Shown here piece by piece: positions 1 through 5,573 of a stretch of DNA of 5,573 nt. Every line of letters begins with the position of its first letter. The first letter of the stretch is position 1. The DNA lies in the NCBI GenBank assembly GCA_900765525.1, contig CAAFRY010000056.1:1-5573 (forward strand), given 5' to 3'. The notes under the pieces were generated by a model. The model worked only from the letters and a program-made list of their open reading frames with translations, made no database searches and had not been told where the DNA came from. This DNA is from an uncultured Blautia sp. (GTDB lineage Bacteria > Bacillota > Clostridia > Lachnospirales > Lachnospiraceae). The translations under genes and the position numbers were made by a program.

Positions 1-302
1 ATATAATTCCTAAAAAGATACATCCATATTACCAGATGGTGCTTGCTGTGATTTCAACGGTATTTCTGGCTATATTTGCTTATTTTTCCTATCTGGAAGT
101 TATTTCAATTAAGGCGACCGCCCGTACCAGTGTAACGATGCCGTGGTTTCAGATGTGGTGGATGTATCTTGGAACTTTGATTGGATGCGGTCTAATGGCT
201 GTTGAGTATTTTAAGACGATATTTGTTCTCTTCAGGAAAGGGAAGATAAAAGAGAAAGATGACATAGAAATGGAAGACCTGGACAAGCTTGAAACCATGT
301 AA
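1..302 (+). CDS. TRAP transporter small permease (DctQ family), C-terminal part
   Basis: This is the 3' end of the small membrane subunit of a tripartite ATP-independent periplasmic (TRAP) transporter, which pairs with the large permease to move organic anions using an ion gradient. The reading frame is open from the first full codon at position 3, so the gene begins upstream; 99 residues are visible. They contain two membrane segments (about residues 12-30 and 48-66). Between and into the second lies a stretch reading KATARTSVTMPWFQMWWMYL, which matches the usual DctQ pattern of a basic loop, R-T/S-S, a proline and a W-W-x-Y helix start. The tail (about 79-99) is charged and cytoplasmic. The stop is TAA at 300-302. 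The large permease follows directly, the standard dctQ-dctM order. Family assignment is firm from the motif plus the neighbour; the transported compound is unknown. Confidence 0.88.
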   Translation, partial: IIPKKIHPYYQMVLAVISTVFLAIFAYFSYLEVISIKATARTSVTMPWFQMWWMYLGTLIGCGLMAVEYFKTIFVLFRKGKIKEKDDIEMEDLDKLETM

Positions 303-303
303 T

Positions 304-316
304 GGGGAAGGGGGAA
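304..316 (+). promoter_or_regulatory. Ribosome binding site deciding the start of the large permease
   Basis: A purine run GGGGAAGGGGGAA ends three bases before the ATG at 320, with its AAGGGGG core (308-314) five bases from that ATG. It lies downstream of the other in-frame ATG at 302, so it can only serve the start at 320. Upstream of 302 there is no comparable purine run. This favours 320, although start 302, overlapping the previous stop as TAATG, remains possible by translational coupling. Confidence 0.55.
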
Positions 317-319
317 CTA

Positions 320-1594
320 ATGACTGCGGGAATGTTTATTATAGCTCTTTTGGGATGTCTATTCCTTGGTATACCAATTTTTATCGCTATGATGATACCC
401 AGTACATATTATTTATTAAATGTGCTTAATATGCAGCCGATAATGGCGGTATCGTCATTTACAGCAGGTCTTAATAAGTTTTCTACACTATGTCTGCCAT
501 TCTTTATTTTGGCGGCAAGTGTAATGGGGAAAGGCCAGATAGGCAGCCGGTTATTGAAGTTCTGCCGGAGTATTGTAGGCCATATGTACGGCGGTATTGG
601 TATGACGGCAATTGTGTGCTGTATAATAATAGGTGCGATATCAGGCGCATCTACAGCGGGCATATTGATTATTGGGGCCCTGATTTATCAGGAAATGATT
701 GACAATGGTTATCCCCGGGGATTCAGCGCCGGACTTATTTGTACTGTTAGTTCGGTAGGGATGCTGATTCCGCCTGGTATAGCGTTTGTAGTATATGCAA
801 TGAATACCAATACATCTGTACTTAAGCTGTTCATGGGAGGTTTAAGTTCCGGCATAATTATGGCGACTGTGTTTGCAGTATACGTATATATCTATGCACG
901 CAGGCATGGGGTGCCCAGGCTTCCCAGGATTAATTTTAAGGAATTCTGTGTTGCAGTAAAGGACTCTATTTGGGCACTTGGGCTTCCGATTATTATTATT
1001 GGTACAATGTATACCGGTATTTGTACGCCAACAGAGGCCGCGGCAATATCTGCTGTGTATGCAATTTTTGTGGAAATGGTTATATACAGGGATGTGGATT
1101 TTAAGATGCTGATTGATATCTGCGGTGATTGTGCAAAAACGGTATGTACAATTTATATATTGCTTGCGGCAGGTCAGCTTCTGGGGTATGTAATGACACT
1201 TGCACGAATACCTCAGCTTATGGAGGCGATGCTGGGCAGTACATCCAGATTGATGATATTGCTGGTCATAAATATAATGTTCCTTATTGCAGGTATGTTT
1301 ATGGGAGCAGGATCCTCAATTGTGATAATTATGCCTATGGTGTATCAGCTGGCGTTAAAGGCTGGAATAGACCCTATTTTTCTGGGGAATGTTGTTGTTA
1401 CTAATTTAGCGATAGGAATGAGTACGCCTCCCTTTGGATTAAATCTGTTTGTAAGCACTAAGGTGATGAAACTGTCTTTCGTAGAGATTGTAAGGTCTTC
1501 AATGCCTTTTATAATGTTGACAATAGTAGTACTTGTAATTATCACACTGTTTCCTGGTTTATCCATGTTCCTTCCGAATCTGTTGGTTGAGTAA
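320..1594 (+). CDS. TRAP transporter large permease (DctM family)
   Basis: This is the large, channel-forming subunit of the TRAP transporter, an integral membrane protein of about 424 residues, normal for the family. Hydrophobic segments run through the whole length. Family signatures are visible (numbering from the ATG at 320): SGASTAG at about 108-114 followed by a GYP turn at 130-132, GMLIPPGI at 147-154, GICTPTEAAA at 233-242 and TPPFGLNLFVS at 369-379. Start 320 is chosen because a strong purine-rich site precedes it and because DctM proteins usually enter their first helix within a few residues. Starting at 302 would add MGKGEL. The gene follows the small permease with essentially no gap and ends in tandem stops (TAA TAG). 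The first signature is divergent: the usual SGSAxAD motif here lacks the aspartate. The substrate is not readable; the neighbouring hydrolase and hydroxylase suggest an organic acid or N-containing anion. Confidence 0.95.
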   Translation: MTAGMFIIALLGCLFLGIPIFIAMMIPSTYYLLNVLNMQPIMAVSSFTAGLNKFSTLCLPFFILAASVMGKGQIGSRLLKFCRSIVGHMYGGIGMTAIVCCIIIGAISGASTAGILIIGALIYQEMIDNGYPRGFSAGLICTVSSVGMLIPPGIAFVVYAMNTNTSVLKLFMGGLSSGIIMATVFAVYVYIYARRHGVPRLPRINFKEFCVAVKDSIWALGLPIIIIGTMYTGICTPTEAAAISAVYAIFVEMVIYRDVDFKMLIDICGDCAKTVCTIYILLAAGQLLGYVMTLARIPQLMEAMLGSTSRLMILLVINIMFLIAGMFMGAGSSIVIIMPMVYQLALKAGIDPIFLGNVVVTNLAIGMSTPPFGLNLFVSTKVMKLSFVEIVRSSMPFIMLTIVVLVIITLFPGLSMFLPNLLVE

Positions 1595-1615
1595 TAGAAA
1601 TAAAGGAGTTAGCAT

Positions 1616-2260
1616 ATGGAAAGTTCAAAGGCTGCACTTATTGTTGTTGATGTGACCCGGGCACATTTTGATTATGATTTTAACTATCTTCCGGTGCCGG
1701 AGGATGATTGCGAACGGGTACTTGAGGGTCTTATAAAAGTCATACCAGAGTTCCGAATACGTAATCTTCCTGTGATATTTGTGAGAACAGGTCATAAGAT
1801 AAACCCTCTGACAGGAGAGACTATGTCTATGGCAAGTCCTTTCTGGCGATATCAGATGGAAAAGAAAATAAGCATTGGAGGCCATATAAGAAGGCCTGTA
1901 AATACTGAGAATTCACCTGCCATGGAGATTATGCCGCAGCTTGGTGCAACGAATAATGATATTATAGTTCATAAACAGAGGTACAGTGCATTTATGGGTA
2001 CCCCACTTGAAATGTATTTAAAAGTGATGGGGATTGATACATTATTTTTTGCTGGTGCAAATACTAATAATTGCGTGCTTTGTACCGCATTTGAGGCATA
2101 TAATCGGGATTACAGCGTCATTGTCATTGAGGACTGCTGTGCAAGCATGAATGGAAAGGATTATCATGAACTGGCCATAAAACAAATCAAGGCGTCTTTA
2201 GGATGGGCAGTGGACAGCGGCTCTGTGGCAGATATACTTGACGGAAGGATTGAATTGTAG
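1616..2260 (+). CDS. Isochorismatase-family cysteine hydrolase (amidase)
   Basis: This 214-residue soluble protein has the isochorismatase/nicotinamidase fold. The first strand and catalytic aspartate are seen in ALIVVDV (D12). A lysine sits in DIIVHKQRYSAF (K120), and the nucleophile loop reads GANTNNCVLCTAFEA with C153 in the catalytic position (C156 is nearby). This D-K-C triad is the family's amide-cleaving machinery, used by nicotinamidase, N-carbamoylsarcosine amidase, maleamate amidase, biuret hydrolase and ureidoacrylate amidase. The length fits the family. The start is supported by AAGGAG at 1603-1608, seven bases before ATG. The gene lies 21 bases after the permease, so the two are probably co-transcribed. 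Its place between an importer and a Mo hydroxylase suggests it removes ammonia or a carbamoyl group from a pathway intermediate. Isochorismate hydrolysis itself is unlikely in this context. Fold and catalysis are confident; substrate is unknown. Confidence 0.92.
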   Translation: MESSKAALIVVDVTRAHFDYDFNYLPVPEDDCERVLEGLIKVIPEFRIRNLPVIFVRTGHKINPLTGETMSMASPFWRYQMEKKISIGGHIRRPVNTENSPAMEIMPQLGATNNDIIVHKQRYSAFMGTPLEMYLKVMGIDTLFFAGANTNNCVLCTAFEAYNRDYSVIVIEDCCASMNGKDYHELAIKQIKASLGWAVDSGSVADILDGRIEL

Positions 2261-2266
2261 CATGAC

Positions 2267-2302
2267 AGCAAAAACATTCTGCTTTGGTGGGGTGTTTTTG
2301 CT
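2267..2302 (+). terminator. Hairpin after the hydrolase gene, possible terminator or attenuator
   Basis: A perfect 10-base inverted repeat, AGCAAAAACA at 2267-2276 and TGTTTTTGCT at 2293-2302, flanks a 16-base loop that could close further by G-U pairs. The 3' arm is T-rich and is followed by TGTTTTAA. This resembles an intrinsic terminator, but the stem is only 30% GC and the trailing T run is short, so leaky termination, an attenuator or an mRNA processing or stability element are equally possible. It lies seven bases after the hydrolase stop, between the two halves of the cluster. Confidence 0.4.
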
Positions 2303-2319
2303 TGTTTTAATGTGTACGG

Positions 2320-2356
2320 CGGGCGGGCAGGATGATAAAAGTCTGCAGCCCGTCTG
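2320..2356 (+). other. GC-rich hairpin upstream of the FAD subunit
   Basis: CGGGCGGGC at 2320-2328 can pair with GCCCGTCTG at 2348-2356, giving nine pairs of which two are G-U, around a 19-base loop. The patch is much richer in G and C than its surroundings. It is not followed by a T run, so it does not look like a terminator. It lies 31 bases before the ATG of the FAD subunit and could be a leader structure or part of an operator. No known riboswitch consensus was recognised, and no convincing -35/-10 pair was found in the spacer. Confidence 0.3.
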
Positions 2357-2387
2357 ATATCGGGAATCAAAAGAAAGGAATGGCTTC

Positions 2388-3266
2388 ATGGAAACAAAAT
2401 ATTTTCATCCGGACAACCTGGAAGAAGCTGTAACACTTTTGGAGGAGAATGAAGGTGCAGTGCTGGTGAATGGTGGTTCTGATATCATACCGAGTATTTC
2501 GGCTGGAAAAATACAGCCCACGGGAATCATTGATTTACGCAATATAAAAAGTATGAACACGATTGCGGATGATGGTCAGTATGTGCATATTGGCGGTAAT
2601 GTGACTTATCGCCAAATTCAGATTTCAGCCGTGTGCAACAAAATTGGGGGACTGCTTAAATCAGTGAGCTGTATCGGAAGTCCGGCCATACGTTCAGTTG
2701 CAACAGCCGCTGGCAACATTGCAACGGCTGCCCCTTCAGCAGACTGCGCGTCCATGCTGTTGGCTCTCAACACAGAATTGGTACTGGTAAGTTCACGGGG
2801 GGAACGTATCGTCAAGCAAAAGGATATTTATATTGATACATATAAAACTAATATAAAGAGAAATGAAATAATAAAGGAGATGCGTTTTCCAAGTTTGGGC
2901 TGTAATACAGGCAGTGGATACGCCAGATTTTCACGCAGAAAGTCCCAGGATATTGCTAAGATTATAGCTGGTGCTGTCATTACAATAGATAAGAAAGGCC
3001 AATGTGAGGGTGCTTCTATATCATTAGGAGCGCTAAATGCAACAGCAGTTCTGGCGCCCAGCGTCGAAGACAGAATTGTGGGATTAAACCGAGATGATGC
3101 AGTTAGTCTTATTATGAAGTTTTTTCCGCGGGAAGCAGGACTGAGAGAAAGTTATTTTAAAAAGTACAAAGAAGAAACCACCTGTTATGCGATTGCTGAG
3201 GCTGTACATATGGCTTTTACAGAAACTCAAGGGAGGATATTGCATTATGCCCATAGTACATTTTAA
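2388..3266 (+). CDS. Molybdenum hydroxylase FAD-binding subunit (CoxM/XdhB family)
   Basis: This 292-residue protein is the FAD subunit of a three-subunit xanthine dehydrogenase-type hydroxylase; it receives electrons from the [2Fe-2S] subunit and passes them to an outside acceptor. The N-terminal FAD domain shows the first flavin motif, AVLVNGGSDII (residues 24-34). The second reads TAAGNIATAAPSAD (106-119), where the usual TxGGN has alanine for the first glycine (A108). A basic FSRRKSQDIAK stretch (181-191) matches the family region before the C-terminal domain (about 177-290). The length is typical for CoxM/XdhB, and there is no inserted loop with extra cysteines as in 4-hydroxybenzoyl-CoA reductase. 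The start is supported by AAAGGA at 2374-2379, eight bases from ATG. Its 3' end overlaps the [2Fe-2S] gene by 20 bases. The order FAD, FeS, Mo matches coxMSL-type clusters. Substrate specificity lies in the Mo subunit, not here. Confidence 0.94.
   Translation: METKYFHPDNLEEAVTLLEENEGAVLVNGGSDIIPSISAGKIQPTGIIDLRNIKSMNTIADDGQYVHIGGNVTYRQIQISAVCNKIGGLLKSVSCIGSPAIRSVATAAGNIATAAPSADCASMLLALNTELVLVSSRGERIVKQKDIYIDTYKTNIKRNEIIKEMRFPSLGCNTGSGYARFSRRKSQDIAKIIAGAVITIDKKGQCEGASISLGALNATAVLAPSVEDRIVGLNRDDAVSLIMKFFPREAGLRESYFKKYKEETTCYAIAEAVHMAFTETQGRILHYAHSTF
3231..3237 (+). promoter_or_regulatory. Ribosome binding site for the [2Fe-2S] subunit, inside the FAD gene
   Basis: GGGAGGA lies nine bases before the ATG at 3247, within the last codons of the FAD subunit. 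It fixes the start at 3247 rather than at the in-frame ATG at 3187, whose extra 20 residues would lie ahead of the conserved N-terminal beta strand and have no family counterpart. Confidence 0.75.
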
Positions 3267-3744
3267 TTTAAATGGCAAGACTGTATGCATTGAGGTAGAC
3301 GGGACAGAACGATTGATTGATACTATACGTAACCGATTTTTATTGACGGGAACAAAGAAGGCATGTAATACGGATGACTGCGGTGCATGCACGGTACTGA
3401 TTGATAATATGGCAGTCCGTTCTTGTGCATATCTGACCTGCATGGCAGAAGGGAAGAATGTGGTAACAATTGAAGGGCTGGGTACGCCCTGGCATCTCCA
3501 CCCGCTTCAGAAAGCTTTTATAGATGCAGGAGCGGTGCAGTGCGGTTACTGTACACCGGGTATGATAATGACAGCTTATGCGCTGTTGGAGGAGAAAGAG
3601 AATCCCGGTGATGAGGAGATAAGAATGGCAATATCAGGAAATCTATGCCGTTGCACAGGTTACCAAAAGATTGTCAACGCTGTTAAATTGGCAGCAGAGA
3701 GAAGGCTGCAGACTGCAAACCACAGTTGGGAGGAAGTTAAGTGA
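3247..3744 (+). CDS. Molybdenum hydroxylase [2Fe-2S] subunit (CoxS/XdhC-like)
   Basis: This 165-residue protein carries both [2Fe-2S] clusters that relay electrons from the Mo centre to FAD. The N-terminal plant-ferredoxin-like domain holds C40-x4-C45-x2-C48-x11-C60, within KKACNTDDCGACTV. The C-terminal helical domain holds C99-x2-C102-x31-C134-x-C136, within VQCGYCTPGM and GNLCRCTGYQ. All eight ligands and the conserved Q98 are present, and the length is normal (about 155-170). The start at 3247 is chosen because GGGAGGA precedes it and the protein then begins with the expected strand (MPIVHFNLNGK). It overlaps the FAD gene by 20 bases and the Mo gene by 4 (GTGA), which points to translational coupling and fixed subunit ratios. 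The identification is very secure. The protein alone cannot tell xanthine dehydrogenase from nicotinate, CO or aldehyde dehydrogenases. Confidence 0.97.
   Translation: MPIVHFNLNGKTVCIEVDGTERLIDTIRNRFLLTGTKKACNTDDCGACTVLIDNMAVRSCAYLTCMAEGKNVVTIEGLGTPWHLHPLQKAFIDAGAVQCGYCTPGMIMTAYALLEEKENPGDEEIRMAISGNLCRCTGYQKIVNAVKLAAERRLQTANHSWEEVK
3728..3733 (+). promoter_or_regulatory. Ribosome binding site supporting a GTG start of the Mo subunit
   Basis: GGGAGG ends seven bases before GTG at 3741, the ideal distance. The first in-frame ATG is far downstream (residue 169) and would remove the conserved N-terminal domain, so this site decides the start. Confidence 0.75.
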
Positions 3745-5573
3745 TTTTAAATGAGTCATATATTGGACAGAGATATAACAGACCTGACAGTATAAGCAAG
3801 GTGACTGGGTATGCAAAGTATACTGCGGATTTGATTGCGGGGAGAACAGATGTGCTTGTGGCAAAAGTTTGCCGGATTGATTGTGCATGTGCAAGCATAA
3901 AAACGATAGATGTAGATGAAGCGAAGAAAGTACCTGGAGTTATTGCGGTTTTGACGGCTGATGATTTATTTGACAGTCCTAAATATGGATATATTCTTAA
4001 GGATAAGCCAATTTTGGCAAAAGGTGAGATAGTATGTGATTGTGATTCATTGGCTTTTGTAGCGGCAGAAACGGAAGAGGCCGCGAACAAAGCTGTCAGT
4101 CTTATAAGCATTGAGTATGATGTTCTGCCGTGGGAGACAAACCCCTGCAGGAATATTTGTCCAGAAGCAAAATTGGTGAGAAAGGAGTATGCCGCCGCAA
4201 AGTGTGGAAATGTATCAAATGATGTGCGGGTCGAAAGAGGCGACATGGAGAATTCCTTTTTAAAAACCGCATGTGAAATAAAAGCAGATTTTCGTACACC
4301 TATTGTAGAACACGCATCATTGGAACGGGATATCGCAATTGCGGAACCGGATTATATGAATGGTGGATTAACCTTATATTGCCCGGTGCAAAATGTGCAT
4401 GGTATGCGGGAAGGTATATGCGAAGCGCTTAATTTGCCTGTCAGCAAGATAAGGGTAATCAGCCCTCTGATTGGCGGCGGTTTTGGCGGGAAAGAGTGTT
4501 CGTCCGTGGATTGCGGCGTGGTTGCCGGAGTTCTGGCGCTTTTTACAGGACGCCCGGTCGTGTATGAAATGACACGGGAAGAGGTATTTCGTTATACCAG
4601 TAAACGGCATCGTAGTTACATAAGATATTATATTGGTGTGGATGAGGAGGGATGTATTACTGAGATGCAGTCTGAAGCAATTTTCGATAAGGGTGCTTAT
4701 AAATCAGTGGATGTAATTCCTCATAGGTCTGCGCTGCTGTCAGGGGGGCCTTATTCAATACCAGTTGTGAATGTCAGGAACCGGTCGGTATATACAAATC
4801 ATGTTTACGGCGGCGCGTTCAGAGGATTAGGCGCGCCTCAACAGCAGTATGCCTTAGAGTGCATTATCGACGATATGGCGCGAACAATAGGGATGGATCC
4901 GATTGAATTCAGGCTAAAAAATTTGATTAAAGAAGGTTCTACTACTATATTTTCTCAGAAAATGAATAAAAATGATGTGTCGGGTATACGGCAATGTATT
5001 GAGAAAGTGAGGAATGCATTAGATTGGGACAAGCCTTTGGATAACTCGAATCCATATATCAAACGAGGAAGGGGCATAGCATGCTATATGTATGGCACTG
5101 GAAGTTCATTTCCAAAGGATGCCGGTCATGTATATCTGGAGTTAAATCTGGATGGTTCCTTAAGTGTAAATGTGGCTCAGAATGAGATGGGGCAGGGACT
5201 GATTGCTGCAATGAGTCAGATAGCTGCAGAAGCAATGGGAGTTTCCATAGAAGATGTAAATATAGGGATATCTGATTCCATGTGTGCGCCTGAGGCTGGT
5301 CCCACATCTGCATCGAGAGCAACTGTATTTCAGGGAAATGCAATTATCAGTGGTTGTCATTCATTGAAGAAGAGAATGCTGGATGTTGCATCAGGCATTT
5401 TAAAGGAATATGCCGATGAATTAGCTATAAAAGACGGTGTGATATTTTCTAAGAAGGATTCAGAAAAAAGAATACTATTAAAATCAGTTGTTTCAGCAGC
5501 AAGGGTTTCCCAGGTGCCGTTGGCAGAGGTGGGAAACTGGTATCCACCCATGACTGAAAAGGATATCAATAAT
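3741..5573 (+). CDS. Molybdenum hydroxylase molybdopterin-binding subunit (XdhA/CoxL superfamily), 3' end missing
   Basis: This is the catalytic subunit that binds the molybdopterin cofactor and hydroxylates the substrate. Translation from GTG at 3741 is open for 611 codons to the window end; family members have about 750-790 residues. The first part (about 18-128) is the hammerhead domain, with GYAKYTAD and ending SIEYDVLP. Cofactor motifs follow: EHASLE (190-195), GGGFGGKE (245-252), GGAFRGLGAPQQQ (357-369), NEMGQG (481-486) and PTSASR (521-526). The final conserved G-x-G-E glutamate would lie beyond the window. Hand alignment with bovine xanthine oxidoreductase from memory puts E252 at Glu802 and R329 at Arg880, both substrate-orienting residues. 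L363 falls at Phe914 and V189 at the Mo-proximal Gln767. No CO-dehydrogenase active-site loop (with its cysteine) is seen, so it is not a true CoxL. A purine or other N-heterocycle is a reasonable guess; an aldehyde is possible. Confidence 0.94.
   Translation, partial: MILNESYIGQRYNRPDSISKVTGYAKYTADLIAGRTDVLVAKVCRIDCACASIKTIDVDEAKKVPGVIAVLTADDLFDSPKYGYILKDKPILAKGEIVCDCDSLAFVAAETEEAANKAVSLISIEYDVLPWETNPCRNICPEAKLVRKEYAAAKCGNVSNDVRVERGDMENSFLKTACEIKADFRTPIVEHASLERDIAIAEPDYMNGGLTLYCPVQNVHGMREGICEALNLPVSKIRVISPLIGGGFGGKECSSVDCGVVAGVLALFTGRPVVYEMTREEVFRYTSKRHRSYIRYYIGVDEEGCITEMQSEAIFDKGAYKSVDVIPHRSALLSGGPYSIPVVNVRNRSVYTNHVYGGAFRGLGAPQQQYALECIIDDMARTIGMDPIEFRLKNLIKEGSTTIFSQKMNKNDVSGIRQCIEKVRNALDWDKPLDNSNPYIKRGRGIACYMYGTGSSFPKDAGHVYLELNLDGSLSVNVAQNEMGQGLIAAMSQIAAEAMGVSIEDVNIGISDSMCAPEAGPTSASRATVFQGNAIISGCHSLKKRMLDVASGILKEYADELAIKDGVIFSKKDSEKRILLKSVVSAARVSQVPLAEVGNWYPPMTEKDINN

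Noticed and set aside
1129..1404. 91-codon plus-strand frame inside the large permease gene
   Set aside because: It is a frame-shifted reading of membrane-protein codons, with no ribosome binding site and an implausible composition.
2302..2339. Possible promoter in the spacer (TTGTTT and GATAAA)
   Set aside because: The two boxes are 26 bases apart, far from the usual 16-18, and neither is a close match.
2261..2387. Purine or molybdenum-cofactor riboswitch before the hydroxylase genes
   Set aside because: I looked because of the context, but no core consensus was recognised; the region only offers two simple hairpins.
3187..3246. 20-residue N-terminal extension of the [2Fe-2S] subunit
   Set aside because: It has no family counterpart and lies inside the FAD gene; the GGGAGGA site and the conserved first strand support the start at 3247.
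3751..3795. Short ATG frame just after the [2Fe-2S] subunit stop
   Set aside because: It encodes only 14 residues before a stop and is out of frame with the clearly conserved Mo subunit starting at GTG 3741.
3737..4246. 169-codon open frame on the minus strand
   Set aside because: It lies opposite the molybdopterin subunit, whose translation here matches its family along the whole stretch; the antisense product resembles nothing recognisable.
3741..5573. Identity as a true carbon monoxide dehydrogenase (CoxL) or as the split nicotinate dehydrogenase NdhL/NdhM
   Set aside because: The CoxL active-site cysteine loop is absent (the AFRGLG sequence is present instead), and the frame runs 611 codons without the stop expected of a split large subunit.

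Overview
The window reads as one plus-strand gene cluster from an anaerobic, low-to-mid-GC Gram-positive bacterium. A Clostridia or Lachnospiraceae-type host is the best guess, judged from strong AGGAGG-like ribosome binding sites, AT-leaning codons and the gene content. This assignment is inference; no rRNA or other marker is present.

Layout. Positions 1-302 hold the C-terminal end of the small membrane subunit of a TRAP transporter (DctQ family). It is followed almost without gap by the complete large permease (DctM family, 320-1594). A complete isochorismatase-fold cysteine hydrolase (1616-2260) follows 21 bases later. Next comes a 127-base spacer that can form two hairpins, the only real gap in the window. 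After it lies a molybdenum hydroxylase in the order FAD subunit (2388-3266), [2Fe-2S] subunit (3247-3744) and molybdopterin subunit (GTG start at 3741, still open at the window end). The last three genes overlap by 20 and 4 bases.

How they may work together. The TRAP system would import an organic anion; its binding protein is probably just upstream, outside the window. The three-subunit hydroxylase belongs to the xanthine dehydrogenase/aldehyde oxidase superfamily. It would add oxygen from water to an aromatic N-heterocycle or aldehyde, passing electrons from Mo through two [2Fe-2S] clusters to FAD. The hydrolase has the D-K-C triad of amidases such as nicotinamidase, N-carbamoylsarcosine amidase and maleamate amidase, so it would cleave an amide or carbamoyl bond. 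Together they suggest a catabolic cassette for an imported nitrogen-containing compound, such as a purine or pyridine derivative. The substrate cannot be read from this sequence.

No mobile element, CRISPR array, tRNA, rRNA or recognisable riboswitch was seen. The most notable points are the gene combination, the mixed active-site residues of the Mo subunit, the structured spacer, and a GTG start that an ATG-only search would miss.
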